This document shows positions 33,496-44,209 of a stretch of 64,000 bases of DNA, in pieces. How positions within the stretch are numbered: position 1 is the first letter of the stretch; each line of letters begins with the position of its first letter. The notes beneath the pieces are model-generated. The model saw only the letters and a program-made list of their open reading frames with translations, did no database searches and was not told the DNA's origin. The stretch spans positions 16,261,538 through 16,325,537 of the forward strand of contig OX467091.1 in the NCBI GenBank assembly GCA_950106755.1, given 5' to 3'. Source of the DNA: Climacium dendroides. Taxonomy: Eukaryota; Streptophyta; Bryopsida; Hypnales; Climaciaceae. The position numbers and the translations under genes were made by a program.

Positions 33496-34465
33496 GTCCT
33501 GTGCATTATAACTCACCTCGGGAATTAAAAAATGAGGACCTTGAAATGCAATGCAGATGGATTAATCTCCAAAACCTGCAATATTATCCACATTTTCAAC
33601 AAATTCAAAAGTTGAAAAAAGCCAAAGGAATCAAAAACATCTCAAACCAGCAGACCACCTAAACCTAAAACCAAAAAGTCATTGTACAAACCTACAACAT
33701 CCCAAACAAGCATGTTTCCATCTAGAAACTCCCAAACCATGAATTCTAACAGAAAACAACAAACCTCACGAGAACTAAAAAAGGAACATACGCACACGAT
33801 ACATCCCGCAAGTTAAATCCCATTGGACATTGCAGCTAGCTTTACAACAATCACAGAAATCACTATTCAAAGCTCAGATGGTGCAAGAGAATTGAAATTA
33901 ATACATACCTGATTTTCTACAAGCAAGCGCTATGCAACTTCAGCCTCAACTTAGCTCCTACTTTCAATGTAGCTGCTTATTATGGACTCCACAATCTTGT
34001 AACTCCAGTGCTACAATTGTCAATCTGAAATGCAAAAAACAAACCAATTTTAAAAAACTTACATTGCAAACCAAATGCCAAGAAACAAACTACAAACATA
34101 TTCCAAGCAACCACATTCCTTCCAACAATTACAAAGAAAGATCCAATCTGTTGGGAGCAAATACCTCCTAATACAATACACAACTCTTATCAGAAAGCAA
34201 ATACCTCCAAACACAATACACAACTCTTATCCACAATAATTGAATTTCAACAAGATTCTTTGGGCACCCAACACAATGCGATTTCATCCTCAATTTTGTT
34301 TGAATTCAAGACCATTTTTCTACAAAAAACTACATCACTACAAGTACGGCAAGCTTCGAAACAAGGCGCCCTTGCAATTCAACAAAACTTCAGTAGGTGA
34401 ACAATTCCAATCACCGTTGATCAATCTTCGATGATCAAAATGAATTCTTCCCTCTGAACAAGGTT
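33496..34465. other. A-rich region without a gene
   Basis: The plus strand is rich in A and C with no convincing ORF. A direct duplication of about 40 bp (words ATACCTCC and ACAATACACAACTCTTAT) occurs at about 34160-34235. An isolated CACTACAAG at 34336 has no matching opposite end. Confidence 0.5.
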
Positions 34466-34469
34466 GTCT

Positions 34470-34720
34470 TGGACGTACGTCCATCACGAAATCGCGTCCA
34501 AAATCCGGACGTCCGGACGTCCATCGTCCAGGCGTCATGGACGCGACCGGACTGTGGTCGGTCGGATCGACGTCGCAGCGGTCGGGCGGACCGCCAGTCC
34601 GTAGGTTTGGGAGCGGACGGACTGTCCGATCGAACGCCATCCACAGGTTCGGGGTAGGTTCGCGTCGTCCGGGGTAGATTCAGGAAGACAAGTTTTAGGT
34701 TTGGGCGCGGACGGCTATAT
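34470..34720. repeat. GC-rich CGTCC/GGACG array before the RING gene
   Basis: Dense copies of CGTCC, GGACGTCC and GGTCGGTCGG words, both orientations, including CCGGACGTCCGGACGTCC. A TATA-like box (CTATATGAG) follows at about 34714. It lies 200 bp upstream of the ORF at 34925, matching the array-TATA-ORF order seen elsewhere in the window. Confidence 0.7.
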
Positions 34721-34924
34721 GAGGGGACAGCCAAGGCATTTTTCCTCACTTCAACTCTCCTCCTTGGGAAACAACACCACATCGGATGTGCTACTGTTGC
34801 CTCACTGCGCCAGTTGCTCCTATGTGGTAGAGAGTTGGGGTCATACATCTTTGATTACACCGGAGGGGGTTTGAATCGGTCATTTACACACGGTTGAAGA
34901 GAAGAATCAAGGCATCAAGTAGCT

Positions 34925-36106
34925 ATGGAAGAAAAGGGCGGCATTAAAGGTGAAAGCAACAAGAGATCGAAACAAAAAGGAGCTCGTCACGAGCTCCGTC
35001 TTGACATTTTAAAGGATGAGAACATTTTAGTAGAGCCTGAGTGGGAGAAGGTGGTCGATGAATATTGGACTTCCAAGTTGTGCAAGAAATATGTGAAGAT
35101 GTATCACATTGGGAAGTTGTGGCCTGAAGAATTACATGCTGGTCACACTCGGGAGTTTTCTTTTAAACCCGCAAGTTGTCTCAGCCCTCATTTTGTCCAT
35201 CGTTCCGTAGAGGTGTGGCGGGCTCTCTTCGGGGACTATTCGATGAGCAAGGGTAGAATTAACTACACCATAGCAAGCATGGTGTATACAGAATTGAAGT
35301 TGGCTCGCAAGGTGGATTGGAGTACGTACCCCGGGACAGTAGAAACACCGCTTGTGCTTCCTGATGGCCAGAAAGATATTCCCGATACGTTTGTTTCAAA
35401 GGGACAAGTCCTTCAAATGGTTGAAGGCAATGCTACTCTACAGCACAACACGGAAGAAAAACGTGTTTCTATTCAAAACGAAGTGCAGAACATGAAAGAC
35501 AAAGGGGAAAACAAGGAGGAGCGCCCCCTTGAAAGTAGCAAAATGAATGCCACATCAGCGGATCTTACGAATCAAGCTGACATTTCACTTCAACCCGAAG
35601 TGGAAAATACAGAAGGTAATGGAGGAGGAAGTATAACGCTAGAACCGGATACCGTATGTAATACTACAAAAGCTTTAGCGTCTTCTTCGAAGGGTGCGGA
35701 ACGAGTCGTGCTTGACACTCTACCGATGTTTCTGAGCCCTTTACCAATTGCATCAAGTACGAAGGGAGAATCTGGTATTTTCAAGGTGCCATCTCATCCA
35801 TCAAAACAAGGATCGACATTGAAGACATTGGAGTGCAAAGAAGAGGTTCCCTCAGAAGAGATGGACAGGGCAACTGCTAGAATCACTCGTCTTCTAGACA
35901 GTGATGCCCTCATGGACATCAATACCAGGACTACAGATGAAGAAATTAATAGAAGTCCAAGTCCAGTTTGGAGTTCAATGCATGAAGTGCCACCTTCTCA
36001 AAACATGAATGATGAGAACCTACAGAAGGCTGAAATGGACTCTTGGGAACCAGGCGTTCTTAACAATGGCGAAGAGACCCCAAAGACGGAGGAGAATCCA
36101 ATCTAA
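34925..36106 (+). CDS. Protein with W-x4-C-x7-H domain; N-terminal half of RING gene
   Basis: The 393-codon frame starts with an ATG after a Lys/Arg-rich leader. Residues 48-74 carry W48, C53, H61, H71 and H74 in the pattern WTSKLCKKYVKMYHIGKLWP, then SPHFVHRSVEVW and, near residue 120, INYTIASMVYTEL and KVDWS. These blocks align with the ORF at 44210 (same W48/C53/H61 positions) and with the ORF at 3541. Conserved Cys and His could bind a metal; that is inference. From residue 150 onward it is acidic and Ser/Thr-rich without a domain. It ends with TAA five bases before the next frame, so it and the RING ORF are probably one gene split by a frameshift or a missed intron. Confidence 0.65.
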   Translation: MEEKGGIKGESNKRSKQKGARHELRLDILKDENILVEPEWEKVVDEYWTSKLCKKYVKMYHIGKLWPEELHAGHTREFSFKPASCLSPHFVHRSVEVWRALFGDYSMSKGRINYTIASMVYTELKLARKVDWSTYPGTVETPLVLPDGQKDIPDTFVSKGQVLQMVEGNATLQHNTEEKRVSIQNEVQNMKDKGENKEERPLESSKMNATSADLTNQADISLQPEVENTEGNGGGSITLEPDTVCNTTKALASSSKGAERVVLDTLPMFLSPLPIASSTKGESGIFKVPSHPSKQGSTLKTLECKEEVPSEEMDRATARITRLLDSDALMDINTRTTDEEINRSPSPVWSSMHEVPPSQNMNDENLQKAEMDSWEPGVLNNGEETPKTEENPI

Positions 36107-36111
36107 CATTC

Positions 36112-38574
36112 TTGGGTCCAGAGGATCTAAAGACTTTATCGATGATGCCTCCGCTACAAGAAATAGAGCACTTACTACAATGTTCTCTTAAATGGAAGAC
36201 TTTTGAAATTCAAGAAGAAGTTCATCCTTCTGCAAATGAAGAGGGTACAACAAATGAAGGAGGCACGATAGATGAAGGGCAAACCTCAACCCCGTGCAAC
36301 CGAGTATGGAAGTTCGGCGAACTATTCAAGACTGCCTACTCTCTATCATGTACAGCTAAACTTGTAGCTGTTATGACACCTGCCCTCACACAAATAGCTG
36401 AAGAATTTATGAGCATGACACCAAAGATACTGGAGGGTGCCGTGGCCTTCAGAAAATTCATTGAATTTGCAGATAAGCTCCAAGAAGAGAAGGTGGAAAA
36501 TCTCAAGGCTTTGTTTGAGCTTCAAACACAAAATGAGGAGCTCATGAAGGTCAATTATGACAAAGAAGATCATGATCGCCTGAAGGTCAAGTTCGACAAA
36601 TTGGATAAGCATTGCTCTATGGTGTTCTGGGATAAAGACCATGAAGCCTTGAGAGATATGTGTTTTAGTCTTCAAAAAGAAGTTGAGACTTTAAAGCTCT
36701 CGAATGGGACGTTGGAGTCCCAAAACCAGAAGTTGGTTTTGCAATTGAAGACATGTGAGGACAATTTACAATGGCATCGGGAGATGTTGAAGACATTACA
36801 AAACGACAAGTCATCTGAACATTGCAGGGACGGAGCAAGCCTCTTGGAGGCAAGTCAACCAACTCAAGAAAGCGATCAACTTTCGCTTCCTCTTGACAAG
36901 GGCAAAGCTGTGGACGAGACTGTAGAAGTCGTTATGGCCATTGAGAGCCCTAAAGTTGTGCCTCCACTCTCATTAGAAGTTGCTTGCACGCAAACGGTGA
37001 ATCATGAAGTCCAAGAATTAAGGCAACAATTGGACTTGGCAATTCAAGCAAAGAATGACGCAGAGTCTTCACTGTGGAGAATGGAACACGTACAAATACT
37101 ATACGATATCCTTCCAATGAAGACTGGGGATCTACGGTGGGTGCTGTGGACAAGGCACCTACAACAACAATCCGGTTTATGCTCTCAACTCATGAGGGGG
37201 CTCTTGAAGTATGCAATGCAATTGGACGAATCGTTGAACAACGTGCAGTCTTCTCACCTGCATTTGAAAGAGAAGTTCGACGCAGAATTAAAGGATCCCA
37301 AAGTGTGCATTACAGTTTGGGGAAACATGGATAGAATGTACGAGCGGTTGAATCACGGGAGAACCTATGAATCAGACAACATCAATTGGGCGTTGGAAGC
37401 GGAAGAAGGATGGGTTCCTCACAACACATTGTCTACTCATATTGTTCAACATGAGAAGCAGCTTATACTTGGAAGTGATCCCAATGTTCCTTTGATGAAG
37501 GAAAAGTGTTCTCTTTGCCAATATCGTTTTGGGCGTGAAGGAGGTCTAACTTTGGGTCAATGTGGCCACTCTTTTCATATTCTTTGCATCCAAAGAGCAG
37601 CACAATATTTCGCCCGTTGCCCCAACTGTCGTACTCCTTTGAATGCAAGGTTTTATGAAATGCTAGGAATATTGCATTCTATGGCATCGGGTCATGAATT
37701 CAACCGATGGAACCTTCCACTAGACCAAGCGCCACACAAATTCCAAAATCATTTGCATTGGGGAAAACCAATGGTATGGCTACCAAACGAAGGGATGCAT
37801 TCATTATACATGGATCCTCAAGACAAGGATGAGTACTTCTGGATGACGCGGGACTTAGAAGTGGAATTGCGTGCCTTCGGGATCCCGGATAACGATGCAA
37901 GAGAAATGTTTTGTCGTAGCATGGGGGGGCACTGGAGCACGCAGCACCAAAAATTCTTCCAATTTCCTGATAAGGAATGGAAGAAAGAAGGGCCAAATGA
38001 CCCTTTTGTGGAAGTGGAGTCTGATCCTAGAGTCACAAAGCAGTACAAGGGGTACAATTTCGATTTGGTCAGGCGGGCCTACATCTTAGCGAAGTTGGAA
38101 GAAGCAGCTAAGGTTCGTTGCATGTTGGACTTGAACACGAAAGCAATGACAGGGCATAAGATGGAAGAGATTGCTCGGGCTTTCGATAAACGGATGGATG
38201 ATATTATCACCAAGTGGAGGAAGTATCTAGGGGGCGAACCTCCAATAGCTGATAAAGGTGTACCAGCTTGGTATTACGTGCAGAGCGAAGATAAAGTCAT
38301 CCAGTACCTCGAAGACTTAGTAGATGCCGCTCTAAGGACTTTAAACGCCCATGAAGTGGAGTTGTCTCCGAAGCGGAAGAATAAACGGAGAGTTGAAGAA
38401 GAGGATGACCACTCTCCAGAAACTAAAAGACTATTTGAGAGGGTTAACATGGAAGTACAAACTGGAGAAGGATCCAGTGGTGGTGAGGCGATACCTCGTC
38501 GCAAAAGCAGAAGACTCATGGCGAAGGAGGGGACATCTCGTGCTGCAGAAGAACATAGTAGTACTGAAAATTAA
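36112..38574 (+). CDS. RING-H2 protein with coiled coil; C-terminal part of gene
   Basis: An open frame of about 820 codons; its first codon in frame is not ATG, which supports joining to the ORF ending at 36106. Residues 110-330 are heptad-rich and likely coiled coil (for example LQKEVETLKLSNGTLESQNQ). A RING-H2 finger spans residues 466-506: C466-x2-C469-x14-C484-x-H486-x2-H489-x2-C492-x10-C503-x2-C506, all eight ligands present. RING fingers usually recruit E2 enzymes for ubiquitin transfer. Beyond it is a conserved-looking region with WST and FDKEW-like words, and a basic tail (RRKSRRLMAK) that may direct nuclear location. No transposase motif is seen, so it may be a host-derived gene carried by a mobile element. 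Confidence 0.7.
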   Translation: MGPEDLKTLSMMPPLQEIEHLLQCSLKWKTFEIQEEVHPSANEEGTTNEGGTIDEGQTSTPCNRVWKFGELFKTAYSLSCTAKLVAVMTPALTQIAEEFMSMTPKILEGAVAFRKFIEFADKLQEEKVENLKALFELQTQNEELMKVNYDKEDHDRLKVKFDKLDKHCSMVFWDKDHEALRDMCFSLQKEVETLKLSNGTLESQNQKLVLQLKTCEDNLQWHREMLKTLQNDKSSEHCRDGASLLEASQPTQESDQLSLPLDKGKAVDETVEVVMAIESPKVVPPLSLEVACTQTVNHEVQELRQQLDLAIQAKNDAESSLWRMEHVQILYDILPMKTGDLRWVLWTRHLQQQSGLCSQLMRGLLKYAMQLDESLNNVQSSHLHLKEKFDAELKDPKVCITVWGNMDRMYERLNHGRTYESDNINWALEAEEGWVPHNTLSTHIVQHEKQLILGSDPNVPLMKEKCSLCQYRFGREGGLTLGQCGHSFHILCIQRAAQYFARCPNCRTPLNARFYEMLGILHSMASGHEFNRWNLPLDQAPHKFQNHLHWGKPMVWLPNEGMHSLYMDPQDKDEYFWMTRDLEVELRAFGIPDNDAREMFCRSMGGHWSTQHQKFFQFPDKEWKKEGPNDPFVEVESDPRVTKQYKGYNFDLVRRAYILAKLEEAAKVRCMLDLNTKAMTGHKMEEIARAFDKRMDDIITKWRKYLGGEPPIADKGVPAWYYVQSEDKVIQYLEDLVDAALRTLNAHEVELSPKRKNKRRVEEEDDHSPETKRLFERVNMEVQTGEGSSGGEAIPRRKSRRLMAKEGTSRAAEEHSSTEN

Positions 38575-38579
38575 TAGGG

Positions 38580-38944
38580 AAATGTTTCGTTTCCTACTCT
38601 ACATCTATTATATTAGTACTAGTAGAAAATAAATAGCTTGTGGGGATTTTAATTAGTAGTTTTCTCTACCAAAAATTATTGTACTTAGGCTATCGCGTTC
38701 ATCATAGCTTCTTCATAATGTACATCGAATCATAGATGTATGCCACAAAAGTATGTTTTGATTTCCTTCACTTTACATGTATATCTATATATACATATTT
38801 TGTATTCTTTCTCTTTTTTTATATATATAGTTTTTTTTTGGCATATGAATTGAAGAATATGTCTATTTTTTCATTTATTTATTTATTTCATTGTTTGAAT
38901 TCAATTCAATATGTTCTATTTCAGACTCAATGTTATGCCTCATT
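38580..38944. other. AT-rich 3' flank of the RING gene
   Basis: TA- and TTT-rich sequence with TATATATA runs near 38780-38830. No ORF is supported. It separates the RING gene from the array preceding hAT-2. Confidence 0.5.
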
Positions 38945-39065
38945 TGCTTGCTCGGCCCTGTGGGGTCGGTCGGCCCTTTGAGGTCGGTCGGTCGGCCCCG
39001 TCTGCCCAGACCGCGCGGTCGGCGTCGTCCGCTGATTTCTCACGACCGTTGTACTCGGCCTACGG
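38945..39065. repeat. GC-rich CGGTCGG array before hAT-2
   Basis: Six or more copies of GGTCGGTCGG and CGGCCC words, including GTCGGTCGGTCGGCCCCGTC. A TATA-like TATAAGAGC follows at about 39118, and the hAT-2 ATG at 39388. The array at 43525-43870 beyond hAT-2 uses the same words. Confidence 0.7.
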
Positions 39066-39387
39066 ACTGTGCAACGGTCAATTCTTATTTCTGAAGCAAA
39101 GTGCGGACTGGGCAGAGTATAAGAGCAAGGTTCAGGTCATTTGCAAGCACTCCTGAGAAGCTGAACGCTAAGATTCCCAAGGGCTACAAGCTGCAAATTG
39201 AAAAATTTGTATCCGTTGCTTGGTAATGTATAGTTCAGTGGACAGGGGGGCTTTGGTTTACAAGGCTTTAACACAAATTTTTTTTCGTACATGTGATTGG
39301 GTGCAGGAATGAACGTACTATGCGTTTGAAATCGAAGGCCGATATTTGAAGTTTCAAATTGGATCCGCAAGCTATTCATTTTTTAAA

Positions 39388-41652
39388 ATGAGTACAAATT
39401 CTCATCTTTGGTATACCATTCCATCCCCCTGCAAAGTGAAGTGTAAGGCATGTGGGCTGGAGTTCGTAAATCGGAAATGTCGCATGTTGAGCCACTTGGG
39501 ATACGAAGGCAAAAATGGCAGGCGCGACTCAAGAATAAGCCTATGTCCACGATTGACATCGGATGTCAAGTCTCTTTTCCTTCGTTGTGATGGGATGTTT
39601 CCATCCAAATCAATCATTGAAAATGTAGATGGTCGGAACGCACTGATGGTTCTAGGCAATACCTCAAACGGAAGGGAGTCGCCATGTTCAACACAAGAAG
39701 ACTCGTGCACAACACCGGAACAAGCAGCTCTTTCAGCTTCAAGGGTGATTCCTAGTGCCCAAACATCAAGTGACCAATGACCTACACCTTCTTCTGTAAC
39801 TAGGCCTCAAAAACAAAGCCGATTAGCAGATGGATTTGAAGAAGCCGAAAGACGGAAGTTGAATATGTTGTGGGCTAATGTCTTCTATTCGGCAAACATA
39901 CCATTCACGGTAGCTCAGACTGCAGCATTCAAAGAAGCCGTCATGAGAACGGCTGACTTCAAAAGGCCATATAGTCCTCCATCGTATCAAGCTCTACGAA
40001 CTAAATTGCTAGACGAAGCAAAGGCAGATCTTGAGGTGAAGTTGCATAAGAGGACCGAGGATAGTATCCGAAAGTTTGGTGCAACATTGTCTATTGACGG
40101 GTGGTCCTCGGTTACGAATTAGCCATTAGTAAATGTCATGCTTGTATCTTCTGCAGGGGAGCAATTTTTGGGATCAGTGGACACAAGTGGACATGAAAAG
40201 AATGCAGAGTACTTGGCTTCTATTTTGGATGAATTCATACAGAAGGTGGGGCCTCAAAATGTGGTGCAAATAACAACAGACAATGCTCCTGTGAATCCCA
40301 GAGCGTGTGAGATTATAACCGACAAATATCCTCACATTTTTTTCCAAGGTTGTGTAGTTCATGCCTTAAATTTGTTGCTGAAAGATTGGGGAAAGGAAAC
40401 ATGGGTGGAGACGGTAGTAACAGACGCCCAAGCGGTTCTTAAGTTCTTTAGAAAGCGACACATACCACTTGCAATATTCCGGAGTTACGAGAAAGAGTAC
40501 AGCTTGTTGATGCCGGGGGAAACAAGATTCGCCTCCAATTACATGGCGCTTCACCGATTGTTGAAGGTAAAGGGTGCTTTAAAACAGTGTGTAACAAACC
40601 CTCGTTGGCGAAAATATGCGAGGACATTGAGGAAGAAGAAGAATGGTGGCGAGGAGTCTACAAATGCAACAAAGATAATTAACGATGACCACTTTTGGAG
40701 GCGTTGCACCAATTTCGTTCAGTTGCTGGACCCCGTGGTACATAGCCTACGTGATTTAGATGCAAAGACGCCATGCACAAGCAAGGTTTTGCATATCATG
40801 AGGAAAATACGGAAGCACATGGCGGATTTGGAGAATTCGCCTTTTAAACTAAGTTCAGAACTTGCAAAGCCATTGAGGGCAGCATTCCAACAGCGATGGG
40901 AAATGGTAGAGACCGATATTCAATATGCAGGAGCTCTTCTAAATCCCTACTTGCTTCACGACAAAGAACTAGTAGACGATGATGAGGCGATTGACGCATG
41001 CAAGTGTGTCCTCATGCGAATTTGTAAGCGTGGAGAGTACGCTGACGTCGTGAAAGAATTCATGGCTTTTTGACATAAAGAACCGCTTTTTCATAATATG
41101 TTGGACCCAAGCAAGTCCAAATTATCAGCACATGCTTGGTGGGATTTTGAAGGTGTTTGTGGAAAGCTCATTGCTCCGATTGCAAGGAGAATTTTAGGGC
41201 AATCGGTCTCTTCCTCTTCATGCGAGCGAAATTGGAGTAGCTATTCCTTTGTTCATAATAAGGCTCGAAACAAGTTGAAAACAAAGAGAGCCATGGATTT
41301 GGTGTATGTGTATACCAATTCCAGAGTCCTCGCTGCTTCAAAGGAGAACGATGAGAAGATGTGGTACCGCGAGAATGCGGAGTCAGAGGAATCCGAGGGG
41401 CTTATGGAGGATGACGAAAGTAGTGATCATGATGTCGAGGAAGAACACCTTCCACGGCGTGGAAATGAGGAGGTCAATGACGACAGAGGGGAATCGGAAT
41501 TGGAACCAGAAACAAGTGATGACAACCTCAAATCCGATGAAGAAGAGGATCTGAACGAGGACACGTACACTTTTCGTGGTAGACCGTCACAAAGACGAAA
41601 TGAGTATGATGATGACATGATTGACTATTTTCTATCTCACCTTGCATGTTGA
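39388..41652 (+). pseudogene. hAT transposase (hAT-2), three in-frame stops
   Basis: A single 755-codon frame encodes a hAT transposase. It starts with a BED zinc finger (WYTIP, CKVKCKAC, then H near residue 45), followed by a linker, the DUF659-like core with SIDGWSS, QITTDNAPV and CVVHALNLLL, a helical domain with FWRRCTNF and RWEMV, and the C-terminal dimerisation region with AWWDFEG and SSSSCERNWSSYSF, then an acidic tail. Stops interrupt it at 39778 (TGA), 40120 (TAG, where hAT-1 has TGG) and 41071 (TGA); there are no frameshifts, so decay is modest. A GC-rich array lies on both sides. I could not identify terminal inverted repeats or an 8-bp target duplication. With the stops the protein is unlikely to be made in full. 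Confidence 0.9.
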
Positions 41653-43311
41653 TTTGTTTGTTGGCCAGAAATTCTGCATTTTAGATCTACATGACTCAAG
41701 ATTTATTAATAAGGTATTTATAACTATTTTACAGCTTATCTAATTTCTTGGCAATTTTAATATTTGGGATTTTTAGGACTATTTAGTACCCGAATAAACA
41801 AATTTGAATCTGAGATTTGAAGAAGATGATTTTGTAGCAAACTTAAAGGAATCCTAAAAATATTGAATTTTATGTGGTGTACAAGTTCACTAAATGAACT
41901 TTTTTATTAATGACTTTTGAAACGCGTAATGTTCTTTGAATGGTTCTTTTTATAAATGACCATCTTCAGAAAATTGTTACAAATGGGATTTTTATAATAT
42001 TTGTATAGTTTTTCCCTTTTTTTTTAATTACACGTTAGAGCATATATTTTCTTGAAATTGGAACTATTCTAGAACTTTCTCCTACTTATAGAATTTTTTG
42101 GTGGTTTTTTTTTTGGTAATTGCCTTCATCTTGAAAGTGAATACATTGGACATTACTTGGACATATTTCTTCAATGTTTTTTGAATATTTTTCTTTTAAA
42201 TTTTGAAAGTATTCTACAAAAAAATCATGAGTATAAGAGTATTGGACGAAGCACAACAAAATTATCAAATGTTTCTTGCAGTCACTTAGATCCATTAGAA
42301 ATTAGAAAAAATTTAGAATTTTCATTGTATTTTATTTACATTTCAATGTCAAAAGGCTCCCAATTCTATATTTGGAATGATGAACTAAGTGACTAGGAAG
42401 ATGTTTCATCTAAATCAAGATGTTTTATCCAAAATGATTCTGGAGAGTGCAAACCTTTAATGACCAATTTGATGAAATGGAGGTAACCAATAAACCAATA
42501 TGTACACAAAGAATAGAAGCAAAAATATACAAGATTTAGAATATTATTCTTTTGTTAAATTACTAACAACAACTTCAAGGGGCTCTAACTCTAATCCCTC
42601 AAGTTGACTTCACATAAATACCTAAATATGACCTATAAACAGAAACCGAATTATTTAATGCATTATTGCATTGAGATTTGTAACTTTAAAGGACAGTTTG
42701 TTTAATTGTTTAGATGCAATTTTATGAAATGGAATTAGAGTTGGAGATGGAATAAGGTCATTTTATATTTAACTATAGTGAAAAGTGATTGAATGAGTAT
42801 TTTACCATAGTTTGTAACTTTGTATAATCATACTTTCTTAGTTTTTGTTGGATTTTATTTGCAATTGAAGGGTGATTTTAAGAAATACTCATATTATTTT
42901 AGAGTCATGTATTGAGTGCTTGCAAGTTGCAATGTCTTTTTTTATAACTTTTCATACTTGATTTTTTTTTAGTTTACTAAAGTTTTGACTACTGAAAGCA
43001 ATACTTTTAATCTTTTAGAAACAAGCTTTTACAAGTTCTGAAGTTTACAATTTAGATTTTAAGTATTTCATTATTTTATGATTATATGCATTAGAAAATG
43101 ACTACAAACTTCACTTTTCTTCAATTACATATTTTTAAAATTTACCATGAAAAAATGAAAATTTAGTCTCTCTCCCTCTATATATATTTATAGTTTGTAC
43201 TCAAAGTACTTATAAGATGTAAGAATGAATCAATTGCAAACATATTTGATGAAGAGAAATATTGAAATTCTAAAAGTGAGTAGTCATCATAATTACGGGT
43301 AGGATTCATGG
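41653..43311. other. Long AT-rich region without a gene
   Basis: Nearly 1.7 kb of AT-rich DNA downstream of hAT-2 with many poly-T and poly-A runs. The two short open frames around 42100-42400 overlap on opposite strands and have no motifs. Possible polyadenylation signals are abundant, so none is singled out. Confidence 0.6.
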
Positions 43312-43356
43312 TTTTTAGGGTATAGGGTATAGGGTTTAGGGTTTAGGGTTTAGGGC
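43312..43356 (+). repeat. Telomere-like TTTAGGG run
   Basis: Five to six near-perfect copies of TTTAGGG or TATAGGG. Orientation is opposite to the runs at 256-288 and 33361-33495. Too short for a chromosome end. Confidence 0.8.
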
Positions 43357-43524
43357 ATGGAGTTATTTTTCAAGTTTCACATTAAAGGGGCAAATTTCCC
43401 GCCGTCAGTTTTCAAAGTTTTTATGTCCTTACCTGAAATTCATGACGAACTAATGGTCTAACAGGCTGCCAGCTCACTCCTTTGGATTCTCTACTCACAA
43501 ATAACTAATTTGGAGAATCCACAG

Positions 43525-43870
43525 GTCGTGGGCTGCCTGGCCGTTCGCTCGGCGGACACTGCGCCGACCAAGCGGTCGGCGAAAGCAGCGACCCGTCTAC
43601 TGAGCGGACGGGCCGACGGTCTATCGGTCGGGACGACGGCCGATCGGTCGGGGCAGACGAAGTCCGTCCGTCCGCCCATCCACCTGTCCGCTCGGTGGAC
43701 GGCCCGACGGCCAAGCGGTCGGTGCGGCCGTCCGACTTGGCCATCCGTACGTCTCTGTCGACCGTGGGATGGGAGATGCGGATTCACGTTGTCCGTCCGA
43801 TCTTGCCATCCGACCCGGAAGCCGACAACGACGTCTGCCTCGTCGGTCGGTATAAAAAGCGGAGCGGACG
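43525..43870. repeat. GC-rich CGGTCGG/CCGTCCG array before the Gly/Tyr-rich ORF
   Basis: Roughly 25 short words of the types CGGTCGG, GTCCGTCC and GCGGACGG in mixed orientation. A TATA box TATAAAAAG at 43851-43859 lies within its right edge, about 350 bp upstream of the ATG at 44210 (200 bp if the MITE is removed). Long open frames across it on both strands are artefacts of composition. Confidence 0.75.
43851..43859 (+). promoter_or_regulatory. TATA box for the 44210 ORF
   Basis: TATAAAAAG directly follows GTCGGTCGG. With the MITE removed the leader would be roughly 180 bp. It is the clearest TATA of the array-TATA-ORF arrangement. Confidence 0.6.
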
Positions 43871-44053
43871 GCTCATTCCGCACAATTGTTTCCCTTGCGA
43901 AGTGGGTGATCCAGCAGCTATTGGTCTCTATGCGCCTCTTCCGCCTTGGTGTGTGAACAATTGTGAATGAATGAGTGGTATTCACTAATTATTATAATCT
44001 GAAACCACTACACATTAATCATTCTAACATTGAGGTCATTTATAGAGAAGGGT

Positions 44054-44203
44054 CACTACTAGAAAATTTTGTATTTCTGTTGTTTTGGTCGCGTTGATCC
44101 GGTCAAAATCTGACAGAAATCTGTTGAAACCAACAGATTTCTGTCAGATTTTGACCGGATCAACGCGACCAAAACAACAGAAATACAAAATTTTCTAGTA
44201 GTG
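44054..44203. mobile_element. 150-bp perfect-hairpin CACTA MITE
   Basis: Two 73-bp arms are exact reverse complements by eye, separated by AAAC. The ends are CACTACTAG/CTAGTAGTG and the 3-bp target duplication GGT lies at 44051-44053 and 44204-44206. It sits in the 5' leader, six bases before the ATG at 44210. Lack of any mismatch suggests a young insertion, or a foldback made by template switching. Confidence 0.96.
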
Positions 44204-44209
44204 GGTACT

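Noticed and set aside
16084..34344. Isolated CACTACAAG words at 16084 and 34336 as CACTA termini
   Set aside because: No matching inverted end with a 3-bp target duplication was found for either.
37074..37334. Alternative-frame ORF inside the RING gene
   Set aside because: The main frame is open through this region and leads to the intact RING finger.
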